Source of the DNA: an uncultured Clostridia bacterium
GTDB taxonomy: Bacteria; Bacillota; Clostridia; TANB77; CAG-508
Assembly: GCA_944392605.1 (NCBI GenBank)
Contig: CALXXE010000004.1
Coordinates: 84,859 to 148,858, forward strand
DNA length: 64,000 nt
Direction: 5' to 3'
Part shown: one piece after another, positions 52,681 through 60,682 of the stretch
Numbering within the stretch: the stretch's first letter is position 1
Layout: each line of letters begins with the position of its first letter
Position numbers and translations under genes: made by a program
The notes under the pieces: model-generated
What the model was told of the DNA's origin: nothing
Databases searched by the model: none
The model's input: the letters and a program-made list of their open reading frames with translations, nothing else

Positions 52681-53451
52681 ATGATTTCTGAGGAAATGCT
52701 TAAAAAGCTTACAATTGGTACGGTGATTAAGTCAAGTGTTCCAAAGAGAAGATGGAGCTACATGAGTGATAGGGAGCGAAACGGAAATGGAAATCAAATT
52801 CTTAGTTTTAAGGACTTTGGTGACACGATTGATTGGTTTTTTGTCGGAATCAAAATCATAGGACAAAAAAGATTCCTAAAATGTGTTGAGAAAACCCCTG
52901 TTTTGTCCTTGGAATTCAGTGGAGGAGCTGCGTGTTTCTATGGAGAGAAGGAACTAAACAATATTGCTAGATATTGGTTTGGCAGAGAGTTTAGCTATCC
53001 TAAGAGCATGACCATCGAAGATGTCAATCTGCTTCTTGGAGTTGAGGTGAAGCCATCAAACAAGAGGTATACTTTTGGAAAAAATGGTTATTCACCAGAG
53101 AGTTTTGTAAAACACCGAAGAGCTTACCAAGGAACTAGGGTAAGACACTTGGCTTACTCGTATAATGTAGATGAGTTGCCAATTTCTCCTGCAACAGAGA
53201 TTGTTTTTATAGATAAGCCTTATTGGCTTGCATCAAGGACTGTTTCTGTGGAGGAAGGCTGTGCTTACTTCGGACTTGGAGAAGTTACAGAAGATGGTTG
53301 TGTCAACATGGGACATAGTCTCTTTAAGTCTACTGGTGAAGTATTAGGTGGGCGAAATATCGCTTACGTAAGAACGGTTATTTATGTGGATCCGAAGCTT
53401 TTCGAACTTGTAAAGCTAAACAGTGGAGCTTTCAGGTTGATAAAATCATAA
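52681..53451 (+). CDS. Orphan 256-aa protein with DUF6273-like end, atypical composition
   Basis: The 256-residue protein has no signal peptide or membrane helix. The C-terminal third has YWLASRTVSVEEGCAYFGLG and a final strand RNIAYVRTVIYVDP, which recall DUF6273/FGE-like modules of Clostridial surface proteins (pattern YWLASR...AYF...VRPVI). The middle contains SKRYTFGKNGYSPESFVKHRRAYQG-like basic segment. Codons are richer in G/C (GTC, CTT, AAG, GAG) than in neighbours. AGGAGG precedes ATG within a small hairpin; a strong terminator follows. It is a single-gene unit. Function unknown; the fold assignment is weak. Confidence 0.58.
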   Translation: MISEEMLKKLTIGTVIKSSVPKRRWSYMSDRERNGNGNQILSFKDFGDTIDWFFVGIKIIGQKRFLKCVEKTPVLSLEFSGGAACFYGEKELNNIARYWFGREFSYPKSMTIEDVNLLLGVEVKPSNKRYTFGKNGYSPESFVKHRRAYQGTRVRHLAYSYNVDELPISPATEIVFIDKPYWLASRTVSVEEGCAYFGLGEVTEDGCVNMGHSLFKSTGEVLGGRNIAYVRTVIYVDPKLFELVKLNSGAFRLIKS

Positions 53452-53460
53452 GAGCTGTAC

Positions 53461-53493
53461 AGGAGGAGGTCTTTTTAGATCTCCTCCTTATTT
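53461..53493 (+). terminator. Intrinsic terminator of the 256-aa gene
   Basis: Stem AGGAGGAGGTC/GATCTCCTCCT (one mismatched pair or G-U), TTTTTA loop, T-rich tail. Confidence 0.85.
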
Positions 53494-53579
53494 TAAAAAA
53501 TATATATAATTTAGATAATAAATTATAAAATAGTAACAATTTGAATAAAAATTAATATAATTAAATAGGTGATATATAA

Positions 53580-54026
53580 ATGGCATATTCAGATAGGGAA
53601 TTATTAGCAAGAATAATACAATGTGAAGCAGGAGGAGAAGGTGATAATGGAATGAAGGCAGTTGCTTCTGTTGTAATGAATAGGGTTAATGTATCAGAAG
53701 GTGAGTATGCAAGAGTATCTCAAGGAGGAAGTATTAGAAATATAATTTTCCAAGAAAGACAATTTGACTGTGCAACAGAGACTCTACTTGGTAATTATAA
53801 TCCTCAAAACATTTATAATATGAATCCAACAGAAGAACATTATTACATAGCTGATTGGGCATTAGCTGGAAACAGATTAAATGAGATAGGAGAGTGCTTA
53901 TGGTATCTAAATCCATTTAGACCAACTTGCGGGGGTACTTTTCCTATTAATGGATCAGGAACATTTCACACAAGATTAGGAGAACACTGCTTTTATAGAC
54001 CAACAGAGAGATATAGAGAAACTTAA
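53580..54026 (+). CDS. cwlJ: Spore cortex-lytic hydrolase, CwlJ type
   Basis: The 148-residue protein is a SleB/CwlJ-type cell-wall hydrolase that degrades the spore cortex peptidoglycan during germination. It is close to CwlJ in length and lacks a signal peptide and PG-binding domain, unlike SleB. The catalytic Glu lies in LLARIIQCEAGGEG, followed by KAVASVVMNRV and the middle DWALAGNRLNEIGECLWYLNPF motif (quoted in part). The next gene is gerQ-like, reproducing the cwlJ-gerQ pair of Bacillus. GGTGAT precedes the start. Confidence 0.9.
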   Translation: MAYSDRELLARIIQCEAGGEGDNGMKAVASVVMNRVNVSEGEYARVSQGGSIRNIIFQERQFDCATETLLGNYNPQNIYNMNPTEEHYYIADWALAGNRLNEIGECLWYLNPFRPTCGGTFPINGSGTFHTRLGEHCFYRPTERYRET

Positions 54027-54046
54027 AAATGAGAAAGGAGATATTT

Positions 54047-54379
54047 ATGGTAGATAGTAGTAGAGATGATACTAGAAGAGAAACAAGAGAAAATGTGATT
54101 GACCAAAATTCACCAGAGATTTTAACAAATTCTATTTATACGCCAGCTTTTTTAAGGACACAAATAGGAAAGTTAATGAGAGTAGAATTCTTAATAGGTA
54201 CAAATAATTTAGTAGATAGAGTAGGATATCTTCAAGATGTAGGAGCAAGTTACATATTACTTCGAGCTGTGGAAAGTGATACAATTACTTTTTGTGATAT
54301 TTATTCAATTAAGTTTATTAACATTTCAAATGGAGGAATGTACGGAGGAGTGAACAACAACAGATATCATTATTATTAA
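54047..54379 (+). CDS. gerQ: Spore coat protein GerQ-like
   Basis: The 110-residue protein fits the GerQ/YwdL family, needed in Bacillus for CwlJ localisation in the spore coat. The core is FLRTQIGKLMRVEFLIGTNNLVDRVGYL, then ASYILLRAVESDTITFCDIYSIKFI (quoted in part as hallmark IGKLMRVEF and CDIYSIKF), with a Gly/Asn-rich tail. ATG 54047 is used because GAAAGGAG ends eight bases upstream; the ATG at 54029 would place the site inside the ORF. The adjacent cwlJ supports the assignment. Confidence 0.85.
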   Translation: MVDSSRDDTRRETRENVIDQNSPEILTNSIYTPAFLRTQIGKLMRVEFLIGTNNLVDRVGYLQDVGASYILLRAVESDTITFCDIYSIKFINISNGGMYGGVNNNRYHYY

Positions 54380-54404
54380 TAGGTTGCAAAACCTATTTTT
54401 TTAT
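54378..54404 (+). terminator. Intrinsic terminator after cwlJ-gerQ
   Basis: 8-bp stem AATAGGTT/AACCTATT with GCAA tetraloop, then T6. Confidence 0.9.
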
Positions 54405-54436
54405 GTTTTAATTAAGAAAAAATGGAAGTGATTTTT

Positions 54437-54931
54437 ATGGTATATATTAAATATGTTGAAACTAAATTGGGAAAAATAGGAATAGTAGAAAAAGATAATA
54501 AAATAGTTAAAGTCATAATTATAAATGGAAGCAAAGAAAACAGTAAAAGAAACAAAAATGATTATGATAATTATCAAGAAAAAGATACTGAATTATTATT
54601 AAAAGCTAAAAAAGAGTTAGAAGAATATTTTAAAGGAAAGAGAAAAGAATTTGATTTACCGTTAGAACAAGAAGGAACAGAATTCCAAAAGAAAGTATGG
54701 AATGCTTTAGAAAAAATACCATATGGAGAAACAAGGACATATAAAGAGGTAGCTAAAATGGTAGGTAACGAAAAAGCTTGTAGAGCAGTAGGTATGGCAA
54801 ATAATAAAAATAATATACCTATTTTCGTTCCTTGCCATAGGGTTATTGGAAGTAACGGAAAGCTTGTTGGATATGCTTTAGGTTTAGCTATGAAAAAATA
54901 TCTTTTGGATTTAGAAAGTAAAAATAAGTAA
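54437..54931 (+). CDS. ogt: Methylated-DNA--protein-cysteine methyltransferase
   Basis: Ogt removes alkyl groups from O6-methylguanine in a suicide reaction. The 164-residue protein has EFQKKVWNALEKIPYGETRTYKEVA (hallmark FQxxVWxALxxIPYGExxxY) and the active-site IFVPCHRVIGSNG with the acceptor Cys; the following GYALGLAMKKYLLDLE replaces the usual GGYxGGL, a minor deviation. ATG 54437 follows GGAAGTG at six bases; the upstream ATG 54422 lacks a ribosome site. The gene stands alone after a terminator. Confidence 0.92.
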   Translation: MVYIKYVETKLGKIGIVEKDNKIVKVIIINGSKENSKRNKNDYDNYQEKDTELLLKAKKELEEYFKGKRKEFDLPLEQEGTEFQKKVWNALEKIPYGETRTYKEVAKMVGNEKACRAVGMANNKNNIPIFVPCHRVIGSNGKLVGYALGLAMKKYLLDLESKNK

Positions 54932-54991
54932 GCTGTTTTTTAGGATGGGGTCAAAAACAGCAAGAAAGAAAAAAAGAAAGGAAGATGGAAT

Positions 54992-55879
54992 ATGGAATAT
55001 GATGTAATTATAATAGGTGCAGGACCTGCTGGAATTTCTGCAAGTTTATATACAGTAAGAGCAAATAAGAAAACATTAGTGTTATATGAAGATTTATCCA
55101 GTTTAGAAAAAACTCATAAAATAGAAAATTATTATGGATTTGAAAATGGTATAGATGGAAAAGGGTTATATGAAACTGGAATAAAGCAAGCAAAGAATTT
55201 AGGCGTAGATGTTAAAAAAGAAGAAGTTATAAAAATAGAGATGAATATGAATGATGTAAATGACAAAGATAATAAGAATAATTATAGATTTACAGTTATA
55301 ACTTCAAATCATACATATAAATCAAAAGTAGTAATATTAGCAACAGGAAATAAAAAGAATAAACCTAAGATTACAGGTATTGAAAAGTTTGAAGGAAAAG
55401 GTGTTAGCTATTGTGCTATTTGTGATGGATTCTTTTATAGAAATAAAGATGTTGCAGTTATTGGAAGCGGAGATTATGCAATTTCAGAAACTAATGATTT
55501 GATTAATGTTGTAAAAGATGTAACTATTCTTACTAATGGGGAAAAATCACCTGATTTTAGAGCTGATAATGTAAAAATAGAAACTAGAGGAATAAAAGAA
55601 ATTAGAGGAAATGATAAAGTAGAAGAAATAGAGTTTGAAGATGGTTCCAAATTAAAGACAGATGGTGTTTTTATTGCTCAAGGCGTTGCTGGTAGCACAG
55701 ATTTTGCTAAAAAATTAGGAGCTTTAACCAATAAAGATAAAATAGTTGTAAATGAAAAAATGGAGACAAATATAGATGGATTATTTGCTTGTGGGGATTG
55801 TACAGGTGGATTACTACAAGTATCAAAAGCAGTATATGAAGGGGCAATAGCAGGACTAGAGGCAATAAGAGAATGTTAA
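54992..55879 (+). CDS. Thioredoxin reductase-like flavoprotein
   Basis: The 295-residue protein belongs to the low-Mr thioredoxin reductase class, with FAD site IIGAGPAGISASLYTVRA, the redox-active CAIC in VSYCAICDGFFYRNKD (CxxC), NAD(P) site VIGSGDYAISETNDL, and C-terminal GLFACGDCTGG. It is slightly shorter than typical TrxB (305-320) and lacks some conserved Arg of the NADPH loop, where TILTNGEK follows, so cofactor or partner (NADH, ferredoxin) may differ. No thioredoxin gene is next to it. GAAAGGAAG precedes ATG. Confidence 0.85.
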   Translation: MEYDVIIIGAGPAGISASLYTVRANKKTLVLYEDLSSLEKTHKIENYYGFENGIDGKGLYETGIKQAKNLGVDVKKEEVIKIEMNMNDVNDKDNKNNYRFTVITSNHTYKSKVVILATGNKKNKPKITGIEKFEGKGVSYCAICDGFFYRNKDVAVIGSGDYAISETNDLINVVKDVTILTNGEKSPDFRADNVKIETRGIKEIRGNDKVEEIEFEDGSKLKTDGVFIAQGVAGSTDFAKKLGALTNKDKIVVNEKMETNIDGLFACGDCTGGLLQVSKAVYEGAIAGLEAIREC

Positions 55880-55964
55880 GTGTAGATGTAAAAAAATCTT
55901 TTTTTTGAATTTTATACGATAGTGGTAAATTTTGTAAAAAAATATGACAAATTTAGAAAAAATG

Positions 55965-55993
55965 TTTACAAATTTGAACTTTATTGATAAAAT
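55965..55993 (+). promoter_or_regulatory. Promoter of the second pilin-FGE gene
   Basis: TTTACA (55965-55970), 17-bp spacer, TAAAAT (55988-55993). Confidence 0.55.
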
Positions 55994-56040
55994 GGAGAAA
56001 AGTTAAAAGTAGATATCACAAAAGACAAGGGGGAGTTTTT

Positions 56041-57252
56041 ATGAAAAAACTATTAAAAAGAGCAGACGGTCTTACTCTTATAGCATTAATTGTAACGATT
56101 TTGGTACTATTAATTTTAGCAGGAGTAGCACTTACCATGTTAACAGGAGAGAATGGAATTATTTCTCAGGCACAGAAAGCAAAAGAAGAAACAGAAAATG
56201 CGTCAGATAAAGAAGCATCAGATCTTGATGAGTATGATAAGTATATAAATGATGTTTTAAATGGAAAAAATACGTCTGATGATGAAGAAGAAACACCGCC
56301 AGAAACTCCTGAAGATCCGGTAGATGATAATTTAGCTAAGGTTGGAGAAATTGTAAAAGAAGAAAACAAAAAATATGAAAATAATGGAATAACAGCAATA
56401 ATACCAGTAGGCTTTATGATTGTCCCAGGATGTGAAGATATTACACAAGGTTTGGTAATATCAGATAATGTAGAAGATACAGAAGAGACTGAAAATATAG
56501 TAGCAAAAGGTAATCAGTTTGTTTGGATACCAGTGACAAGTGATAGTCAATATCAAAAAAATGAATCATATGATAATACTAATGTTTCCGAAAAATCATA
56601 TACTGATACAGGTTATCTTCCAAGTATGGTACAACCAAGCTCTGATAGTTCTTCTGAAAATGAAAATGCAGAAAGGCAAGCAGTAGTATTAAATACAAAA
56701 GGTTTTTACATTGCTAGGTATGAATCAGGAGTAGAAAACGGAAAGTTAGTTAGTAAAAAAAACGTATCTGTTTATAATGATTTGTCACAATCAGAATGCA
56801 AATCAATTTCAAAAACATTCATAGAAAATGAATTTGTACAAAGTGCTTTATGTTCGGGAATACAATGGGATGTAGTAATGGGAACAATTAATGGAAAATT
56901 AGATGGAACTGGAGATTATTTTTATGTAGCAGAATATGATTTAGATAGACATAAAGGCAGTGATATTGGAGTAACAAATACTGGTATAAATGAAGCAGAT
57001 AGAGTTTATAATATATATGATTTAGAAGGGAATGCAGGAGAATTTGTAGCAGAAAGAAGTGACTATTTATCAGGTATTTCTGGAACATATATTTTTAGAG
57101 GAGGAAACTATACAAATAAAACAAGTGGACTTATTGAAAGTTATAAGGTAAAGTCAGCATCATATAGAATTTACGGATATGGTTCAGGAGATTCAGCTAG
57201 TTCTTTCCGTATGGTATTATATGTAAGTTGGAATGACGAAGACGTTACTTAA
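56041..57252 (+). CDS. Second prepilin-like protein with FGE-type C-terminal domain
   Basis: The 403-residue protein is similar in plan to that at 40150: leader KKLLKRADG, cleavage-type site and helix LTLIALIVTILVLLILAG (pilin Glu5 replaced by Ala), coiled stalk, then a linker rich in E, P and T, and an FGE-like domain with QFVWIPVTSD, KGFYIARYESG, WDVVMGTING, VYNIYDLEGNAGEFVAERSD and YIFRGGNYTN ... SSFRMVLYVS. The NVWEW motif of the first protein is NAGEF here, so active-site-like features are not kept. AAGGGGGAG with ATG 56041 is better than the ORF start at 55984. Probable surface display; no pilus genes are adjacent. Confidence 0.82.
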   Translation: MKKLLKRADGLTLIALIVTILVLLILAGVALTMLTGENGIISQAQKAKEETENASDKEASDLDEYDKYINDVLNGKNTSDDEEETPPETPEDPVDDNLAKVGEIVKEENKKYENNGITAIIPVGFMIVPGCEDITQGLVISDNVEDTEETENIVAKGNQFVWIPVTSDSQYQKNESYDNTNVSEKSYTDTGYLPSMVQPSSDSSSENENAERQAVVLNTKGFYIARYESGVENGKLVSKKNVSVYNDLSQSECKSISKTFIENEFVQSALCSGIQWDVVMGTINGKLDGTGDYFYVAEYDLDRHKGSDIGVTNTGINEADRVYNIYDLEGNAGEFVAERSDYLSGISGTYIFRGGNYTNKTSGLIESYKVKSASYRIYGYGSGDSASSFRMVLYVSWNDEDVT

Positions 57253-57268
57253 TTGTAACGTCTTTTAG
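57239..57268. terminator. Bidirectional terminator
   Basis: 10-bp stem AAGACGTTAC/GTAACGTCTT with loop TTAATT; overlaps the end of the pilin-like gene and the stop of the RluA gene. Confidence 0.85.
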
Positions 57269-58146
57269 ATATTATTTAAAATGTTTTTTATATCTTCTGG
57301 TAAGTCAGCTGAAAGTTCTAACACTTTTTTAGTAACAGGGTGAATAAATGTTGTTTTATAACTGTGTAGAGCTTGTCTAGAAATCAATTTAGAGGTTTTT
57401 CCATATAAAGTATCTCCAAGCAGAGGATGACCAACAGATGCCATATGTAATCTTATTTGATGTGTTCTTCCAGTTTCTAATTTACACAAAACTAAGCTAT
57501 AGTCACTAAATTCTTTTAATATTTCATAATGTGTAATAGCCTCTTTTCCATTTTCATCAATACATCTTTCTATTATACTTCCTTTTTTTCTTGCAATTGG
57601 AAGATTTATTATTCCAGATTTTTTATCAAACGAACCAGAACATAGACATAGATATTCTTTTTCAAAATTTTTTTCTTTCATTTGAAGACTTAAAGATTCT
57701 TGTATATATTCACATTTAGCAAATATAACTAAACCTGATGTGTCTTTATCTAATCTATTTATTGGTCTTATTTTTTTATTTAATCCTATTTTATCGAAAT
57801 AAAAACGTACACCGTTAGATAGAGAGTTATCAAAATGAAGTATTGATGGATGAATTGCAACTCCTGGTGGTTTATTTATAACAAGTAGCCATTCATCTTC
57901 ATAAATTATATCTAATGCCATTTCTTTTGGTACTATGTTTGAGTTATCTTCATTATAATTTAAATTAACAATTAATTTATCTCCAATTTTTACATTACTT
58001 CTTGTATCAACAACAGTATCATTTAAAAAGATCATACCTTTTTTGATTAGTTTATTTTTTAGTCTTGCTGATATTTTAAATTCTAATGATAATATTTCAT
58101 TTATATTTTTATATTTATTACTTTCAACTAAATATTTTAATTCCAT
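57265..58146 (-). CDS. RluA-family pseudouridine synthase
   Basis: The 293-residue protein has an N-terminal S4 RNA-binding domain (ISARLKNKLIKKGMIFLNDTVV) and the pseudouridine synthase core with the catalytic Asp in INRLDKDTSGL, LLVINKPPGVAIHP, and the C-terminal ETGRTHQIRLHMASVGHPLLGD (hallmark GRTHQIR..HPLLGD). It modifies uridines in rRNA or tRNA; which one is not known. Start 58146 (MELKYLVES) is preferred: GAGGG lies upstream, and a TATAAT overlaps the longer upstream reading frame, which would put the start inside the promoter. Confidence 0.9.
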   Translation of the reverse strand: MELKYLVESNKYKNINEILSLEFKISARLKNKLIKKGMIFLNDTVVDTRSNVKIGDKLIVNLNYNEDNSNIVPKEMALDIIYEDEWLLVINKPPGVAIHPSILHFDNSLSNGVRFYFDKIGLNKKIRPINRLDKDTSGLVIFAKCEYIQESLSLQMKEKNFEKEYLCLCSGSFDKKSGIINLPIARKKGSIIERCIDENGKEAITHYEILKEFSDYSLVLCKLETGRTHQIRLHMASVGHPLLGDTLYGKTSKLISRQALHSYKTTFIHPVTKKVLELSADLPEDIKNILNNI

Positions 58147-58321
58147 TTTTCCCTCATTTCTAAATAGTATTATACTATACAATATCTAAATAAGCAAAAA
58201 GAAAAATAGAAGTTAATAAAATTTCTAATACTTGAAAAGTATTTATCAATTTGTTAAAATAATTAAAAATGTGTCCCAAGTTGTCACTTTTTAGACAAAA
58301 GGAAACTCTCAGGAGGTAATT

Positions 58322-58984
58322 ATGAGAATACGTTATAAGAAATGGGCAAGACCAGAATTAGAAGCAAGTAAATTTTATGAAGATGAACCTGAAAAATGGA
58401 AAGGTAAATGGTGTGAGCATTTTGAGAATAGTAGTTTACCATTTATGTTAGAACTAGGTTGTGGAAAAGGAACTTTTATATCTAAGCTTGCAGTTGAGAA
58501 CTTGGGAGTGAATTATTTAGCAATAGACTTGGTAGATGCAATGCTAGGTTTAGCTAAAAGAAATGTAGAAGCAAGTTATTTGGAAGCTGATATAGAGCCT
58601 AAAAATGTAATCTTAACTAGATTTGATATAGAAAGAATAAATTTAATATTAGATAAATCTGATAAAGTAGAAAGAATATATATAAACTTTTGTAACCCTT
58701 GGCCAAGAGGAAAACACAGAAAGAAAAGATTAACACATACAAGGCAGTTAGAAAAGTATAAAGAGTTTTTGGTAGATGGTGGAGAAATATATTTCAAAAC
58801 AGATGATGATGAATTATTTGATAGCAGTTTATATTATTTTGATGAATGTGGTTTTGAAATAGTTTCTAAAACATATGACTTACATAACAAGCCAATCTTT
58901 GAGAAAAATATAGAAACAGAACATGAGAAAATGTTTTCAGAGCAAGGAATAAAAATAAAAGCTTTAATTGCTAAATTGAAATAG
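58322..58984 (+). CDS. trmB: tRNA (guanine-N7-)-methyltransferase TrmB
   Basis: TrmB methylates G46 in the variable loop of tRNA. The 220-residue protein has the start MRIRYKKWARPELEAS, the SAM-binding LELGCGKGTFI, AIDLVDAML, and the RIYINFCNPWPRGKHRKKRLTHTRQLEKY tRNA-binding part (hallmark NFxxPWPKxxHxKRR). TDDDELFDSSL is the usual acidic motif. AGGAGG precedes the ATG. A DUF4116 gene follows. Confidence 0.95.
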   Translation: MRIRYKKWARPELEASKFYEDEPEKWKGKWCEHFENSSLPFMLELGCGKGTFISKLAVENLGVNYLAIDLVDAMLGLAKRNVEASYLEADIEPKNVILTRFDIERINLILDKSDKVERIYINFCNPWPRGKHRKKRLTHTRQLEKYKEFLVDGGEIYFKTDDDELFDSSLYYFDECGFEIVSKTYDLHNKPIFEKNIETEHEKMFSEQGIKIKALIAKLK

Positions 58985-59008
58985 TTTATTTGTTTTAGGA
59001 GGCATATT

Positions 59009-59518
59009 ATGACAGAGGAAGAGGTAAAAGAGCATAGCAATGATAGAGAATTTATATTAAAAGCAGTAGCAGAAAATGGAAAGTTTTTAGACTTGGCATC
59101 ACCAGAACTTCAAAATGATAAAGAAGTAGTTATGACAGCTTTAGACCAAGATCCAGAAAGTTTAGAATTTGCTAGTAGTATGCTAAAAAATGATAGAGAA
59201 GTAATATTGAAAGGAGTAAAAGGTGCTCCTTGGACAATATGTTATGCTTCTGAAAAACTAAGAGCAGATAGAGAAGTAATATTAGATAGCTGTAAAACTT
59301 ATGGACAAGCATTATATTTTGCAAGTGAAGAACTTCGAGATGATAGAGAAGTTGTTAAGGCAGCAGTAGAAAATAAAGGAATAATAATAAAATTTGCGAG
59401 TGATAGATTAAGAAATGATAAAGAACTTGCAATGATAGCAGTAAAACAAAATAAGCAAAGCTATCATTTTATATCAGAAGAATTAAAACAAGATGAAGAT
59501 ATAAAGGCTCTAATCTAG
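59009..59518 (+). CDS. DUF4116 repeat protein
   Basis: The 169-residue protein is made of about four DUF4116 repeats of 45-50 residues with the pattern ASxxLRxDREVVLxAVxxxG..LxFAS (for example ASEKLRADREVILDS, ASEELRDDREVVKAA, ASDRLRNDKELAMIA). These helical repeats occur in bacterial and amoebal proteins, probably for protein binding; function unknown. It follows trmB with an AGGAGG ribosome site and ends before a strong terminator. Confidence 0.85.
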   Translation: MTEEEVKEHSNDREFILKAVAENGKFLDLASPELQNDKEVVMTALDQDPESLEFASSMLKNDREVILKGVKGAPWTICYASEKLRADREVILDSCKTYGQALYFASEELRDDREVVKAAVENKGIIIKFASDRLRNDKELAMIAVKQNKQSYHFISEELKQDEDIKALI

Positions 59519-59545
59519 TTATTATATTTAAATTTGTTTATTTAA

Positions 59546-59578
59546 GTACAAGATTGTAAAAAACTCTTGTGCTTTTTT
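59546..59578 (+). terminator. Intrinsic terminator after DUF4116 gene
   Basis: 8-bp stem GTACAAGA/TCTTGTGC with one G-U pair, then T6. Confidence 0.85.
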
Positions 59579-59595
59579 GTTTTTATCTATATAAT
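59567..59595 (+). promoter_or_regulatory. Promoter of the pta-ackA group
   Basis: TTGTGC (59567-59572, inside the terminator stem), 17-bp spacer, TATAAT (59590-59595). Confidence 0.6.
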
Positions 59596-59644
59596 GTGTG
59601 TGTGCTATTTATTAAAATAAATAAAAATGTTAGGAGGAATTTTA

Positions 59645-60652
59645 ATGTCATTCATAGAAGAAATAAAAGAAAGAGCAAAAAAAGATATAAAAACAATAGT
59701 ATTACCAGAAGCAGAAGATGTGCGCACACTAGAAGCGACAAAAATGGTTTTGGAAGAAAAATATGCAAAAGTAATATTAATAGGAAACAAAGATAAAGTT
59801 TTAGAAAAAGCAAAAGAAAACAATATAGATATAACAGGAGTAGAGATAATAAATCCTGTAGAGTCAGAAAAATATGATGAGTATGTAAATCTTCTATATG
59901 ATTTAAGAAAACATAAAGGTATGACAATAGAACAAGCAAAAGAACTAGTAAAAGACCCTACATATTATGGAATGTTAATGCTAAAAGACGAAGGAAGCGA
60001 AGCAGATGGTTTAGTATCAGGAGCAGTACATTCAACATCAGATACATTAAGACCAGCACTTCAAATATTGAAAACAGCACCTGGAACAAAATTAGTATCA
60101 GCATTTTTCGTAATGGTAGTTCCAAATTGTTCTTATGGAGAAAATGGAACATTTATATTTGGAGATAGTGGTTTAAATGAAAACCCAAATGAAGAACAGC
60201 TTTCAGAAATAGCAATATCATCAAGCAAAAGCTTTCACCAATTAGTTGGAAAAGAACCAAAAGTTGCAATGCTTTCTTATTCAACACATGGTAGTGCAAA
60301 ATCAGAATTAACAGAAAAAATGATAAATGCAACTAAGTTAGTAAAAGAAAAAGCACCAGACTTAATAGTAGATGGAGAATTACAATTAGATACAGCAATT
60401 GTGCCAGAAGTTGCTAAATTTAAAGCACCAGATAGTCCGGTTAAGGGGGAAGCAAATGTATTAATATTCCCTAACTTAGATGCTGGAAATATAGGGTATA
60501 AATTAGTACAAAGATTAGGAAAAGCAGAAGCATATGGACCACTTTGCCAAGGAATAGCAAGACCAGTCAATGATTTATCTAGAGGTTGCAGTAGTAAAGA
60601 TATAGCAGGAGTAATAGCAATAACAGCAGTACAAGCACAAGATGAAAAATAA
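59645..60652 (+). CDS. pta: Phosphate acetyltransferase
   Basis: Pta converts acetyl-CoA and phosphate to acetyl phosphate, which AckA uses to make ATP. The 335 residues match the short clostridial form. Motifs: IVLPEAEDVRTLEAT, GSEADGLVSGAVHSTSDTLRPAL (hallmark ADGLVSGAxHSTxDTLRPAL), GDSGLNENPNEEQL, MLSYSTHGSAKSEL, FPNLDAGNIGYKLVQRLG. Start 59645 follows TAGGAGGA by eight bases. Two ackA copies follow in the same direction, so substrate-level ATP generation from acetyl-CoA is expected. Confidence 0.95.
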   Translation: MSFIEEIKERAKKDIKTIVLPEAEDVRTLEATKMVLEEKYAKVILIGNKDKVLEKAKENNIDITGVEIINPVESEKYDEYVNLLYDLRKHKGMTIEQAKELVKDPTYYGMLMLKDEGSEADGLVSGAVHSTSDTLRPALQILKTAPGTKLVSAFFVMVVPNCSYGENGTFIFGDSGLNENPNEEQLSEIAISSSKSFHQLVGKEPKVAMLSYSTHGSAKSELTEKMINATKLVKEKAPDLIVDGELQLDTAIVPEVAKFKAPDSPVKGEANVLIFPNLDAGNIGYKLVQRLGKAEAYGPLCQGIARPVNDLSRGCSSKDIAGVIAITAVQAQDEK

Positions 60653-60682
60653 AAAGAATTGTTTCAAGAAAGGGGCGATAAT

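Noticed and set aside
58260-58320. Regulatory RNA upstream of trmB
   Set aside because: The GTGTCCCAAGTTGTC segment looks like a decayed REP-type fragment; no convincing fold or conserved motif could be established by eye.
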